Shown here: positions 23,501 to 35,074 of the stretch, piece by piece | Layout of the letters: every line of letters starts with the position of its first letter | Numbering within the stretch: the first letter of the stretch is position 1 | NCBI RefSeq assembly: GCF_000001735.4 | Contig: NC_003075.7 | Location: 4,651,001-4,715,000, forward strand | Length of the DNA: 64,000 nt | Direction of reading: 5' to 3' | Source: Arabidopsis thaliana | Lineage: Eukaryota > Streptophyta > Magnoliopsida > Brassicales > Brassicaceae | Notes under the pieces: model-generated | The model's database searches: none | What the model was told of the DNA's origin: nothing | The model's input: the letters and a program-made list of their open reading frames with translations, nothing else | Made by a program: the position numbers and the translations under genes

Positions 23501-24725
23501 TGAAAGGTGCACAACATGTAAACAAGCTAAGGCTAAGTCACAACCCCACGGTTTGTGTACTCCTCTTCCTATTCCTTTGCATCCTTGGAATGATATTTCT
23601 ATGGACTTTGTAGTAGGTTTGCCAAGGACTAGGACAGGTAAAGATTCCATTTTTGTGGTTGTGGATAGATTTTCTAAAATGGCACACTTCATTCCATGTC
23701 ATAAAACTGATGATGCCATGCATATAGCCAATCTGTTCTTTAGGGAAGTTGTTCGCTTACATGGAATGCCTAAAACCATAGTATCAGATAGAGACACTAA
23801 GTTCCTTAGTTACTTTTGGAAAACGCTTTGGTCTAAGTTAGGAACTAAGTTGTTATTCTCTACTACTTGTCACCCGCAAACTGATGGACAAACTGAGGTA
23901 GTTAATAGGACTTTGTCTACACTCCTGCGTGCATTGATAAAAAAGAATTTAAAGACTTGGGAGGATTGTTTACCTCATGTTGAGTTTGCATATAATCATT
24001 CTGTGCATTCTGCTACTAAATTTTCACCTTTTCAAATTGTTTATGGGTTTAATCCCATTACTCCTTTGGATTTGATGCCTTTACCTTTGAGTGAAAGAGT
24101 GAGCATGGATGGAAAGAAGAAAGCAGATTTAGTGCAGCAGATTCATGAGCAGGCGCGAAAGAACATTGAAGAGAAGACCAAACAATATGCTAAGCATGCA
24201 AATAAAAGCAGGAAGGAGCTTATCTTCAACTAAGGAGACTTAGTTTCGATTCATCTCCGAAAAGAACGTTTTCCTAACAAGAGAAAGTCTAAACTTATGC
24301 CGCGGATGGATGGATCTTTTAAAGTTCTCAAGAGGATCAACGACAATGCCTACTCTCTGGATTTGCAAGGTAAGTATAATGTGAGTAATAGTTTTAATGT
24401 TGCTGATCTTGTTCCTTTTATTGCAGATGAAACAGATTTGAGGTCAAATCCTTTTCAAGTGGGAGAGGATGATGTGATAATGGGAAGCTTGGATCATGGA
24501 GCTAAGGAGCAGCTTGAACCCGAGGAGTTTGGAGAAAGAAAGCAGCTTGAGGATGGAGAGCTTGGAGCTAAAAAGGATGAAGCATTGCATGTTCTTGAAG
24601 GTCCAATAACAAGATCAAAGACAAAGCTACTAAATCAAGCTATCACCACACTTCTACAAAAGATTGAGGGCAGCCTTAAACAAGAAGCTTGTCCAACCAC
24701 GTTGGTAGTGATTCAAGCCGTTTAA
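20583..24725 (+). pseudogene. Gypsy gag-pol, one frame with four stops and an in-frame RT deletion
   Basis: Start ATG at 20583 (MSDKDKEENSN). Gag contains a capsid-like region (about 20950-21400) and one CCHC knuckle, CFKCHGLGHYASEC (21541-21582). The protease motif is DGGSCTNVASE (about 21800). RT begins with the primer-grip region near 22480 but jumps from SWRF to [11 protein letters not shown] at about 22553-22570: the central palm with its catalytic YxDD is gone, yet the frame holds. RNase H (about 22840-23190, [10 protein letters not shown] and [10 protein letters not shown]), integrase zinc finger (CERCTTCK, 23500), core ([32 protein letters not shown]) and C-terminal module follow. All blocks share one frame, broken by TAG at 20928, 22188 and 23307 and TAA at 24231. 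Not functional. Confidence 0.9.
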
Positions 24726-24741
24726 GCAACAACAATGGAGG

Positions 24742-25290
24742 TGTGTGACTTGCACTCTTTTTCCCTCCTCTTGGTTTTGTCCCATTGGGTTTTCCAAGAG
24801 AGGTTTTTAATGAGGCAAGCCCACACACTCTTTTCATGGCCCATTGTTGTTTTTGAAGCCCATTAGCAAAGGAGACATCCAAATTTCGTTTTTGTGTTTT
24901 TATTTCTCTAGAATGACTCTTCCTCTTCTCTAGGGCTCCTCTACTTCTCTATATATTCTATTCTCTTCTCCTTTGTAAGACTTATCAAACTTTTTATTAT
25001 CAAAACCTCTTGTGATTGTTTGATGTGAAGGGTGTGTAATATCTCTTCAACTTGTGATTGCTTTGGTGTGTAATATCCTAGCAAGATCGAGCCCGAAAGT
25101 TCAAGAGTCTTTCCGCAACTCTTGGAAGTTTCACTTCATCCATTTTCAGTTTGTTTTCAGTTCATCATCATCCCATCTTCAACCCTTCAACTTCCCACAG
25201 ATCCATTTATTCACCATATCACCATCACTTCATCACAATCCACACAAAGAGACTTCAAGGGACTGGATCTTGTCACCCAAGATCATATCA
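24742..25290 (+). repeat. Gypsy LTR 2 (3' LTR)
   Basis: A 549-bp partner of 19749-20296, same ends. It differs by an extra AG in the AGAGAGG run and scattered substitutions. The DNA after it (GTAGTTCC) continues the Athila-like tail; no target duplication can be tested because the left flank was lost. Confidence 0.88.
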
Positions 25291-26032
25291 GTAGTTCCTT
25301 GCAACCTTGTAAGTGTTCCTCAAGAAACAATTCTCAACACATAATGGTCAATAATTATCATATAACATGATCACAGTTCCCTACTGTGGAAAAAGGAGAA
25401 GAGGTTTGTTAGAAAAAGGAGAAACATTACTCGATAATAAAGAAAAATTTTTTGCTTTGTTAGAACATATTGGTGTAAAAAGTGGAAAAAAGTTTCAAGT
25501 TAACAAAATAGAGAGTAGCATTAGTAGTAACGGATTCATTAACCACCCCCCCCCCACCCCCCCCCCCCCCCCATACTTACTTCACTCCGTCCTAGTGTGA
25601 AAATAAGAATAGGGATGAATCCGTGAGAAAGATAGGTTAAGAACAATGTCACCTTGGTTGTGGTAACTAACCGGATGATCTCTCTCCTTGCTTAACATCA
25701 GCCGTACTCGGCTTAGTATGGTCAAATTCAATAATATTAATCTCCATTTGCATCTTCTTCGAAACAAAATCTTAAAACCACCAATAACTTTAACATAACA
25801 AAAAAAAAAATACCTAAGATAGAATTGATCTTGTTTTTGTCAATATGGCCACGAATAAAATCAAATTCGTGGTGACGGATGGTGTGAATGGATGGCTGGA
25901 CAGTTGTTGTGCTTGGCCGAAAGGTGGAGTGGGTGGGCAATAAGCGGCTGGGTTTTGGATGGGGTCGCCGACCATTGGGATGCACAGAATGGTCGCAGGT
26001 CAAACGAATCCATTGGTGGGCCTATCGGCCGA
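25291..26032 (-). other. Athila/Tat-like 3' internal region (left copy), non-coding
   Basis: Matches 52490-53184 in the right copy. I find no protein family in it; the open frames on both strands here are low-complexity. It contains the long C tract at 25543-25572. Homology to the right copy ends at about 26032. Confidence 0.6.
25543..25572. repeat. Poly-C tract
   Basis: Runs of 2, 10 and 16 C separated by single A bases. The right copy has one run of 13 C (52721-52733). The longer tract in the left copy is a replication-slippage type expansion or an assembly artefact. Confidence 0.9.
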
Positions 26033-26141
26033 GTTTCTACGGATCTATCCTTAAAGCCCTTTGTTTATGTTATCTTTCTTATCAATGTTGTAAACCTTTG
26101 CTCAAAAACTTTGTATCTTTTTCTCCTTTGGAGGTTGAATG
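26033..26141. other. Short unassigned flank with target duplication GAATG
   Basis: AT-rich, no gene. It ends in GAATG (26137-26141), the left target copy of the Tekay-like element. Rejoined with 33201 onward it reads like the 3' end of a transcript or LINE (TTGAATG then AATGAAAATAC), but this is weak. Confidence 0.3.
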
Positions 26142-27300
26142 TGAAACAACCCGACCCATTTTTTTAAACATAGTTAAATATTCCCATAAATATCTAATTA
26201 AATCAACCAATAAAGCAACAATTAAACCGCAAGTCAAAAATACTATTTTATGAATAAACAAATAATTCAACCAACAAAACCAAGAATGACTAACAATCCT
26301 AACACAACCCTAACTGGTTCCAATAACCAAAACATAAGAGTTAACCAAACGAGTTCCTAGATCATCCTCTCTTCCTTCCCATGATTCCACGATCACACTT
26401 TATCTTTACCTGCATCAACAATACAATGAGATGCGTAAGTATTATCATAAATACTTAGTGAGGCGATCCTCCCATTTACGAGCTATACACACAAGCAAAT
26501 AAAAGGGTATAATCACAAATACAACACAAACAAACCAGTCATCGAACAATTCACTCAAAACACATTTACCACACCTACATATCATCACACAAAACAAAAC
26601 ATACAACCCAATCGCTCAGATAAGCTCATGGTCACGCACTCACCTTAACAAAATTATTCTAACAACAATTAAACCCAGGAGAGACTTTCCTTGCGTCTGA
26701 AACAGTCCAGAAAGGTCCTACAACATGTCACAACCAAAAGCAACCTTTGAAGCAAACTGTACATGAAAAACAGAAACAAATAGTCTTAAAGACGAAACCC
26801 TAAAATACAAACTAACCGTTAATTATTAAATCCCTCCGGTGAAACGCTAGCCTTAGACGTCACAAAGTTTCCCACAAAACCTCGTGCAGATCGGAAACCA
26901 GATGAGACTATGATCGCAGTTACAATCCCCGCTGGTCCTAATTCGCGTCTGAGAAAACGTGTCTCACTAAACTGCGAATAAATCAATCAATTTTAATCCA
27001 AAACCACTTCTGTAAACTGGAGAATAACTACAAAAGATTTGGGAATAACTCTATCAAATTTCGTAACTTTTGACAACGATTTGATATGTCGAAAACGTTT
27101 CCTCCCAAACCCTAACGATTCTGGTTCTTCTCCTTCTCTTACTTTTTCTCCTTTATAAAACGAAAAGTGGATAACTAAAGCCCTAATTTCGAGTTTCTTT
27201 CATTTATAGGCACACTATAGGGTTTCCAATTAACCCAACCGATTAAACCGGACGATTTAAATACAAACCCTAACCGATTTTCCGGTTCACGGGCGTTACA
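26142..27300 (-). repeat. Tekay-like 3' LTR
   Basis: 1159 bp, begins TGAAACAACC and ends GCGTTACA on the plus strand. It is followed by TTCTCCCCCACTAAC, the complement of a G-rich polypurine tract. Confidence 0.92.
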
Positions 27301-28110
27301 ATTCTCCCCCACTAACATAGATTCGTCCTCGAATCTAGCTTCACCCTTCCACTCCGAGGAACTCCGTGCAACCATCACTACGGTCTGCACTCCCTCCAAC
27401 CAGACCCCTTCTACGTCTCTCTATCCAGTCGATATACTCACGATTTACTAGTCATTGTTGCTCACAACTCACTCTCCACTCTCAGACCGCAATCTTCGAG
27501 CATAAACCGTCACTCTCAGGCCTAGGCCTACGGTATCTCGGGTATCACAGGTATTATCTTCCCCACTCAAAGTCAAACCCTGAGTTGTGTCGGCTCACTC
27601 TCGGCCACAAAGTCATCGAGTTACGACATTTGGAGAAAATAATACCTCAAAACTCGCTCTCGGGTCATCACCCTAAAGCGTTCTCTCAGATCGTCACCCG
27701 AAAGCCACCGTACCCCTTGCACTCTAAAGACACCAAGTCCCTCGAGTTACCGGTACCTCAGGAGCATACCCCGCTCCTCACGAGTTGTTGGGACCCTCAT
27801 GTCCCTCGAGCAAACAATACTAAACGCTTCCGAGCATATATCCAGACTCTCTCATGGATTCGCGTAAGACACCTTTATGCCTCACCATCCATCATATGCC
27901 CTCGGGAATATCCTTATGTCCAACTCCCGGCCATCTCGTAAACACACCTCTTTCTTAGGTTGTTTACTCAAACTTTCCAAAAATAGACAAGTCCTTTTTG
28001 GGAAACTTTCCATTTTTGAGAACCGCACAACACATTCTTAAATAAGACAACTCAAGTCAAATCTAAGAAAAAAAAATATTCATCTTATAAATCATCAGAT
28101 GTCATGATCG
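27301..28110. other. Tekay-like 3' internal region, polypurine tract, no gene
   Basis: The minus strand reads TTAGTGGGGGAGAAT next to the LTR (27301-27315), a polypurine tract. The next 0.8 kb has no integrase core or chromodomain on the minus strand. An open frame on the plus strand (27366-27941) runs through it; its product is serine/proline-rich and I recognise nothing in it. This is where the integrase core would be expected. Confidence 0.55.
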
Positions 28111-30445
28111 TTACAACTTCCACTCAGGAATGGGTAAACTCTGCAACAGGCTACTCGGCACCTGATGCTCAATCTTAACTAACTGGCAAACATCGCACTC
28201 TTCGACCCAATTAGCTACATCCCTCTTCATCCCGACCCACTGATAGTACCGCTTGAGGTCTCGGTACATCTTAGTCGCTCCTGGATGAATGGAAAACATG
28301 CTCGCATGAGCCTCACTCAAGATCTCCTGTCGCAACTCCTTATCCTTAGGCACACAAACTCGCCCATGCACAAGGATAGTTCCATTAGCTACGAACTGAT
28401 ACTCAAAGCCCTCTGCCTTAGAAGCCGCAATCAACCCCTCATCCTTCTCTTGAGCTAACCGAACTCTACTCAGAAGATCTACTTGATCCACAGCTTCCAA
28501 TCCCAATGGCTCCCTTGCCACAGCACACAACCGCAAAGCATCAATCTCACTCACCAAGGCCTTAACACTCTGCCCTGGAGCCGCACCCACGCGCTTACGA
28601 CTCAAGGCATCTGTAACCACATTAGCCTTACCAGGATGGTAGGCTATCTCCAGATCATAATCAGCCACCAGCTCCATCCATCACCCCTGCCTTAGGTTCA
28701 GCTCTGGCTTAGTGAAGATATACTTCAAACTCTTATGATCCGTGAACACCTGCACTTTCCCGCCATAAAGATAAGACCTCCAAATCTTCAAGGCAAAGAT
28801 CACCGCAACCATCTCTAAATCGTGAGTGGGATAGTTGCCCTCATGTTTCCTCAACTGCCGCGATCCATAGGCAATAACCTTCCCACGCTGCATTAGAACA
28901 CAACCCAAACCAACTCTCGAGGCATCAGTATACACCATGTAAGGCTCTCCATGCTCTAGCAATTAACACTGGTGTACTCATCAACATCTCCTTAAGACTC
29001 ATGAAACCCTCCTCGCAATCCAGTGACCACACAAAAGGAACATTCTTCCCTGTTAGCTTACTCATCGGCTGTGCCATACTCGCAAATCCCTTGACGAACC
29101 TCCTGTAATACCCTGCCAACCCAAGAAAACTCCTGATCTCAGTGGCATTCGTCGGTTTAGGCCAGTCTCTGATAGCCTCAATCTTCTCTGGATCCACTGA
29201 AACTCCCTTTGCAGAAAAAATGTGACCCAGAAAACCCATCTCTCTCTGCCAGAAACTGCACTTGCTCAACTTAGCGAACAACTTCTGCTCCCACAGCTTC
29301 TCCATCACTCTCATCAGATGTACCTCATGCTCCTCAGGACTCTTAGAATACACCAAGATGTCATCAATAAAGATGATCACAAACTCATCCAGAAACTCCT
29401 GGAACACGCTGTTCATCAACCTCATGAACGCTGCAGGTGCATTAGTCAAACCGAAAGGCATCACCACAAACTCAAAATGTCCATATCTCGTCTTGAAAGC
29501 AGTCTTGCGAACATATGCCTCCGCTATCGGGATCTGGTGATAACCCGACGTGAAATCAATTTTGGAGAAACAAGTAGCACCCCTCAACTGATCCAACAAC
29601 TCATTGATCCTTGGCAAAGGGTACTTCTTCTTCATAGTGACCTGGTTCAACCCTCGGTAGTCAATACATAAGCGGAAACTCCAATCCTTCTTCTTCACAA
29701 ATAACACCGGCTCTCCCCAAGGTGAAGTACTAGGACGAATGAATCCCTTACCCAACAAATCATCTAGCTGCTTCTTTACCTTTGCCATCTCTGCTGGAGC
29801 CATCCTGTAGGGTGCCTTAGACAACGACGCTGTCCCTGGTTCCAACTCAATCATGAAAGGATCAGACCGTGATGGAGGTAATCCCTGCAACAATTGAAAC
29901 ACATCCTCGAACTCGTGAACAACCCGAATGTCGCTCACTGCTACCTGCCCCACAGACTCTGGCGTAGATATCGTCACCAGGTAAGCCTCGCAGCCCTTCT
30001 CGATCATTTTCTCTACCTACATTGCGAAGATTACGAGACTCCCTGAGGTAGGTCTCACTCCCTGATAAACCAACCTCCCCTCTGGCCGCTCAAAAGAAAC
30101 TCTCCCACAGTGGCAGTCAAGATGTACTCTGTAAAGATCCAACCAATCCATTCGCAGAATAACATCATACAACTCTACAGGGCTGATAATCAAATCTGCT
30201 GGCATCGACTCCCCTTCAATCTGAATATCCACACCCTTCGCTCTCCCCAGAACCGCTAGAAACTGTCCTCCATCAACCTTGACGGCTCCAAACTGCTCAC
30301 CAGGATCCCCACGGATGTTGCCGCGCGAGGCACTCTCAAAGGTAATGAAGCAATGCGATGCTCCAGAGTCAAACAACACATGGGCCTCTACACCGCCCAC
30401 TAATAAGGTCCCTACACAAACTTCATATGCTAAGAACCCTAACAT
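28111..30445 (-). pseudogene. Tekay-like pol: protease, RT, RNase H, integrase zinc finger
   Basis: Protease at 30017-30445 (motif FDSGASHCFI). RT at about 28960-29800 has the fingers [22 protein letters not shown] and the catalytic [10 protein letters not shown], all intact. A stop near 30015 separates protease from RT, and a frameshift near 28960 separates RT from RNase H (28681-28940, [20 protein letters not shown]). A stop near 28680 precedes the integrase zinc finger (H..H and CDVCQ, 28180-28330). The frame then ends after PIPEWKL, exactly where the catalytic core should start. So the element kept the reverse-transcription part better than the integration part. Confidence 0.9.
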
Positions 30446-30599
30446 TCATCACAACACAATGATATCAAAAAACAACGGAAATAATTCACAAAGTCTGAGA
30501 AATCATGCCAGTGATCGCTCTGTGACTGGTACTGCCTATCTCACTCGTAGTGTAGCCCTGTGGTGCCGCTGCAATATGTGCTAACTGCTGCACATTCTG

Positions 30600-31784
30600 C
30601 TGCACTCCCTGCTGCACCTGCGCTCCCTGCTGCACCGCCGGCTGTACTACTGCCACTGTCATCCGCTGCAGCTTAGGACAGTTTGGTCTGAGGTGTCCTC
30701 TCTCCCTGCAGTGGTAGCACTCCCTCGTCTCAGCTCGCTGCGTGCAATCCGCTACCTTGTGGTCAAGGCTCCCACAAGAAAAACATCCCGCACGACCACC
30801 CTGTCCAGCTCTAGAAGAATGATCTCACTTCCTCTTCTGCCCCTGCGTAGGCTTGCCGCCCTTGCTAGGTGCCACCTGCTGCTGAGTCTTCTTCGATTGT
30901 ACCGGTGGACTCACTGCCACCACCTACCTCTGAAGGTCCTCGTCTACCTCAGCAGCTGTCTCCACCAGTGCCGCCTTCGTGGCGTACTGCGACACTCTAC
31001 ACCGCACCCTCAAATCCGGTCGAAGTCCCCTCAAGAACCTCCTCATCTAGGCCTGGTCATCCTCCATGCCCCGACCCGCATACACCAAAAGTCGGTTAAA
31101 ATCCCGGTCATACACCCGAACTGACCGCTCACCCTGTCTTAGCTCAAGAAAACGAGCTTCCATAAGGTCGAACGCCTCCTGCGGAAAGTACTTCGCATTA
31201 AACTCGGCCATGAAATCTGCCCAAGACATATCCGCCTGCCTCCTCCTGGCAGTCACACTCCGCCACAACAAATGTGCATCTCCCTCTAGAAAATGCACTG
31301 CCAGATCCACCCGATTCTCCACCGGGCATCTGCTCAAACCGAAGTTCTACTCAACCCGCGACCTCCAACTGTCGGCCTCCTCAGGACTAGTACCACCAGA
31401 AAAATACCCGATGCCAATCCTCTGCAACTGCTCTATCATCCTTAAATAAGATGGAACCGCCTCAGCAACTGCAGCCCTCTGCTGCACCTCCACCACTCGT
31501 GGCGCATCTGGCGTCTGCACTGGTACCACACCTGGTAACCGCTCCAACAACTGCCTTAGCAGGCCTGCCAAACCAACCTCTGCAACCTGGGTTCCTCCGA
31601 CGGAACTCCGGTTGCATTAGCTATATCAGCACCAAGACCGTCCCCAACCCCGTGCTCCACAAACTCAGGCTGCGAACCCACACTCTGCTCAACTGTTGCA
31701 CTGTGGCCATCACTCTCGCCGGTACCCTCGAGGACTTGTCCTCTACCGCGACCACGACCACGAACTCCAGCTCCTCTAACCATC
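30600..31784 (-). pseudogene. Tekay-like gag with two zinc knuckles
   Basis: Starts at the ATG near 31783 with a glycine/arginine-rich head (RGAGVRGRGRGRG). The capsid-like centre (about 31050-31450) includes HLLWRSVTARR and FNAKYFPQEAFD, the usual plant Gypsy gag (retrotrans_gag) signature. Two knuckles follow on the minus strand at about 30690-30790: CFSCGSLDHKVADC and CYHCRERGHLRPNC. Stops occur near 31556, 31347, 31045, 30930 and 30825. The region 30446-30600 links it to the protease. Confidence 0.85.
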
Positions 31785-32016
31785 TGCGCTACTCAGGTAC
31801 AAAAGGTTAAGAAACTAGAACAAACGAATATATCACAAAGAACTTATCGTGGAATTTCATTTAAGGTTCGGAGAAGATGATGGTAGGCCTCCAACAACAC
31901 ACAATTGACTAAACACTCCATAATCAAACCTTAGTATGCTAACATCCTAGCTCATCCCACATCAATCATCAAGAAAATAATTCATCAATTAATTTTTCTA
32001 CACATCCTAGAATTGT

Positions 32017-32034
32017 GATCGCTCTTATACCAAA
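32017..32034 (-). promoter_or_regulatory. Tekay-like primer-binding site
   Basis: The minus strand reads TTTGGTATAAGAGCGATC next to the LTR; TGGTATAAGAGC matches the initiator tRNA-Met site with one change. The DNA from 31785 to 32016 is leader with no gene. Confidence 0.75.
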
Positions 32035-32035
32035 T

Positions 32036-33195
32036 TGAAACAACCCGACCCATTTTTTTTAAACATAATTAAATATTCCCATAAATATCTAATTAAACCA
32101 ACCAATAAAGCAACAATTAAACCGCAAGTCACAAAAACTATTTTATGAATAAACAAATAATTCAACCAACAAAACCAAGAATGACTAACAATCCTAACAC
32201 AACCCTAACCTGTTCCAATAACCAAAACATAAAAGTAAACCAAACGAGTTCCTAGATCATCCTCTCTTCCTTGCCATGATACCACGATCACACTTTATCT
32301 TTACCTGCATCAACAATACAATGAGATGCGTAAGTATTATCATAAATATTTAGTGAGGCGATCCTCCCATCTACGAGCTATACACACAAGCAAATAAAAC
32401 GGTATAATCACAAATACAACACAAACAAACCAATCATCGAACAATTCACTCAAAACACATTTACCACACCGACATATCATCACACAAAACAAAACATACA
32501 ACCTATTCGCTCAGATAAGCTCATGCTCACGCACTCACCTTAACAAAATTATTCCAATAACAATTAAACCCAGGAGAGACTCTCCTTGCGTCTGAAACAG
32601 TTCAGAAACGTCCTACAACATGTCACAACTAAAAGCAACCTTTGAAGCAAACTGTACATGAAAAACAAAAACAAACAGTCTCAAAGATGAAACCCTAAAA
32701 TACAAACTAACCGTTAATTATTAAATCCCTCCGGTGAAACGCTAGCCTTACACATCACAACGCTTCCCACAAAAACTCGTGCCGATCGGAAACCATATGA
32801 GACTACGATCGCAGTTACAATCCCCGCTGGTCCTAATTCGCGTCTGAAAAAACGTGTCTCACGAAACTGCGAATAACTCAACCAATTTTAATCCAAAACA
32901 ACTTCTATAAACTGGATAATAACTATAAAAGACTTGGGAATAACCCTACCAAATTTCGTTACCTTTTACAAAGATTTGATATGTCGAAAACGTTTCCTCC
33001 CAAACCCTAACGATTCTGGTTCTTCTCTTTCTCTGACTTTTTCTCCTTTATAAAACGAAAAGTGGATAACTAAAGCACTAATTTCGAGTTTTTTTCTTTT
33101 ATAGGCACACTATAGGGTTTCTAATTAATCCAACCGATTAAACCGGATGTTTTATATACAAACCCTAACCGATTTTCCGGTTCACGGGCGTTACA
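32036..33195 (-). repeat. Tekay-like 5' LTR
   Basis: 1160 bp, partner of 26142-27300. It is followed on the right by the target copy GAATG (33196-33200). Confidence 0.92.
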
Positions 33196-33200
33196 GAATG

Positions 33201-34638
33201 AATGAAAATACAAAATCCTTTATACCAAACAATAATAATAAAGTGATTAAATTTTGTAAATCCAACTAAATGTCTAATACCGTAACAAATATACTAGAAG
33301 ATCACCAATGACGGAAATAAATTAATAAAACATCGTGAATTCACACAACTAATATCGCGTGTCTCACTCACCATTCGATTCATTTTTTAAAGCGGCATTG
33401 TGAAGTCTTCATCAAAATCTAGAACATCAAATGAGTTTAAGAACTGAAAAAATTTCTACAAATGATTGAATAAAGTCTAAAATCCCATATTTTATTCCAA
33501 AATCAAGAGAATTTTTAAAACCCACACCCGTCAGGTTTTAGCACTAAACCCAAACCAAAAAAATGTTCGGGTCACGGTTCAACCGGTCGGACCGGGCGTG
33601 AAAATACTGGTTTTTAGAGTTTTTTTGTTATTTCTAGACTCTTTTATAGTCTTTTTCAGGTCTTTACATGTTTGGGATGCATTTTGAGATTATGGAACAT
33701 TCTGGATCAAAACAGAGAACTTATGATGCAAAAGCAATCTGGAGACGTAAATTTGCGTAGGTGTCAATCGACACCACCCCTAGTGTCAAGGGACACCAAT
33801 ATCTGACGGCAATTCAATTTCGCAACTTATTGAAGTTTTAAATATATCCAAATTGGCCCCAAAACTTCTCCTTATTTTTGAAGAAGTCCTTGCACGGTTT
33901 TAGAAACTTATATATAGATTTTAAAGTTCATTGTTTAGACCTAACTTTTGATAATTTTCTTTACCCTTTATGCTTACTTGTTCATGGAAGCTAAACCCCT
34001 AGGGAGCTCCCTCTTAAGAAGAACATTCTAAACTCTATTCTCTTCTTGTTTCCTACATTGATTTCTACTTTAAACATGTTTTGCTCTTTTATGAGCATAT
34101 TTGAGTAGTTTTCTTGTTGGCTTTTAGAGATTCTCAATAGGGAATTAGTAGATCGAAAACCTTATTAGGATAATGACTTCATTTATGAAATTATTATTAT
34201 CTTCTATTTTTTAGATTTTTTGTAAAATGGAAAAAACAATATATGAAAATTAAAGAAAATTTGAAAATATAGAAAGTTTTCTAAATATTTTGTCACTAAA
34301 TAATATAAAAAGTATAAAAATATAAATTTCTATTTTATTAAATTTGTAAAAAAATAAAATAATTGATTATTAATCTTTCCAAATTTATTATTACTTCATC
34401 TTTAAGTACAATAGCCATTTAATCACAATACCTATCTCATTGACTGATATTTTTAAAATTTACGAGTCTTATATTAATTTTTTTTATAAAAATGTAAAAT
34501 AAGAAAATATATTGAAGAAAGATGTATTTAAATTTAGTTATCCATATATACATTTTTAGTAAGGATTCTGGGTTGAAAAATCCTTAGTCAACTTCCTAAT
34601 TATATGTTTAGTCCTTACAAATTTAATGAAACAAGATA
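33201..34638. other. AT-rich stretch with an LTR-like remnant, no gene
   Basis: 33200-33540 shows nothing I recognise. 33540-34140 resembles part of a Gypsy LTR: it has GTGTCAATCGACACC (33761-33775) and TAGTGTCAAGGGACACC (33781-33797), paired GTGTC..GACAC words, and a run of transcript-like phrases. No partner LTR is in the window, so it would be a solo or truncated LTR. 34140-34638 is very AT-rich and featureless. Confidence 0.35.
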
Positions 34639-35074
34639 TCCCTTTATTATTAAAAGGGAAGTACAAATTGAAATTTTGTCTAATTTGGCCTCAATTTTGA
34701 TTTCAAATTTGGATTTTATTCTTTGCTATTCAAAATTATTAAGGGTAATTTGGTCTTAACAATCTCCTAAACTTTATAGGATCCGATTCAATCTAAACCA
34801 TTCAATAAAATTAATTCTCTTCAATCTAAACCGTTCAACAAAAAGAAGGAATCTATATCGTTTTTGAAATCAAAATATGATCACATTCCATCCCTAAAAA
34901 CACTATATTCAATCACAAAATCAATAATCAATAATATCCAAATCATATATTACGATTCTTCACTAATCACTAGAAATTTTTATTTATAAGTTTAGGATAT
35001 CAAAGTTATTCAAATATTTAGTATAAGAACCAAATAAACCGATTGCCCGCGGTAAACCGCGTGTTAAAACCTAG
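34639..35074 (+). mobile_element. AtREP-like non-autonomous Helitron
   Basis: 436 bp. It begins TCCCTTTATTATTAAAAGGG and continues AAGTACAAATT, close to the known AtREP start TCTATACTATATTAAAAGGG. The end has a hairpin CCGCGG-TAAA-CCGCG (35047-35061), ten bases and CTAG (35071-35074). It sits between A (34638) and T (35075), as Helitrons do, with no target duplication. It has no Rep/helicase gene, so it depends on another element. Confidence 0.75.

Larger units (their letters stand above)
19289..25290 (+). mobile_element. Ty3/gypsy retrotransposon, plus strand, with an extra pol end in front (partial tandem)
   Basis: The order is pol 3' end (19289-19732), LTR (19749-20296), primer-binding site, gag-pol (20583-24725), LTR (24742-25290). 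The leading pol end is nearly the same as the one at 24281-24725. This is what remains of an LTR-internal-LTR-internal-LTR tandem, trimmed on its left. It replaced about 1.1 kb of the Athila-like tail (right copy 51403-52490). The two LTRs are almost the same (a 2-bp indel and a few base changes by eye), so it is young. Its lineage within Ty3/gypsy is not certain. Confidence 0.88.
26142..33195 (-). mobile_element. Ty3/gypsy Tekay/Del-like retrotransposon, full-length but integrase-deleted
   Basis: The 7054-bp element is bounded by GAATG at 26137-26141 and 33196-33200. The LTRs are 26142-27300 (3') and 32036-33195 (5'), both TGAAACAACCCG...GGGCGTTACA. The primer-binding site lies at 32017-32034 and the polypurine tract at 27301-27315. 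LTRs differ by a few percent by eye. Gag, protease, RT, RNase H and the integrase zinc finger are present; the integrase core and chromodomain are not. It sits between the two copies of the segmental duplication. Confidence 0.93.

Noticed and set aside
25892..26167. Possible env-like gene of the Athila-like element in the GC-richer part of the tail (also 52889-53209)
   Set aside because: No signal peptide, transmembrane or known env-like motif could be followed in a stable frame in both copies.
27366..27941. A 191-codon plus-strand open frame opposite the Tekay-like element
   Set aside because: It is antisense in the 3' region of the element, with biased serine/proline/histidine content and no motif; the element's true genes are on the other strand.
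30693..31810. Long plus-strand frames opposite the Tekay-like gag
   Set aside because: They are shadows of the gag coding region, whose zinc knuckles read on the minus strand.
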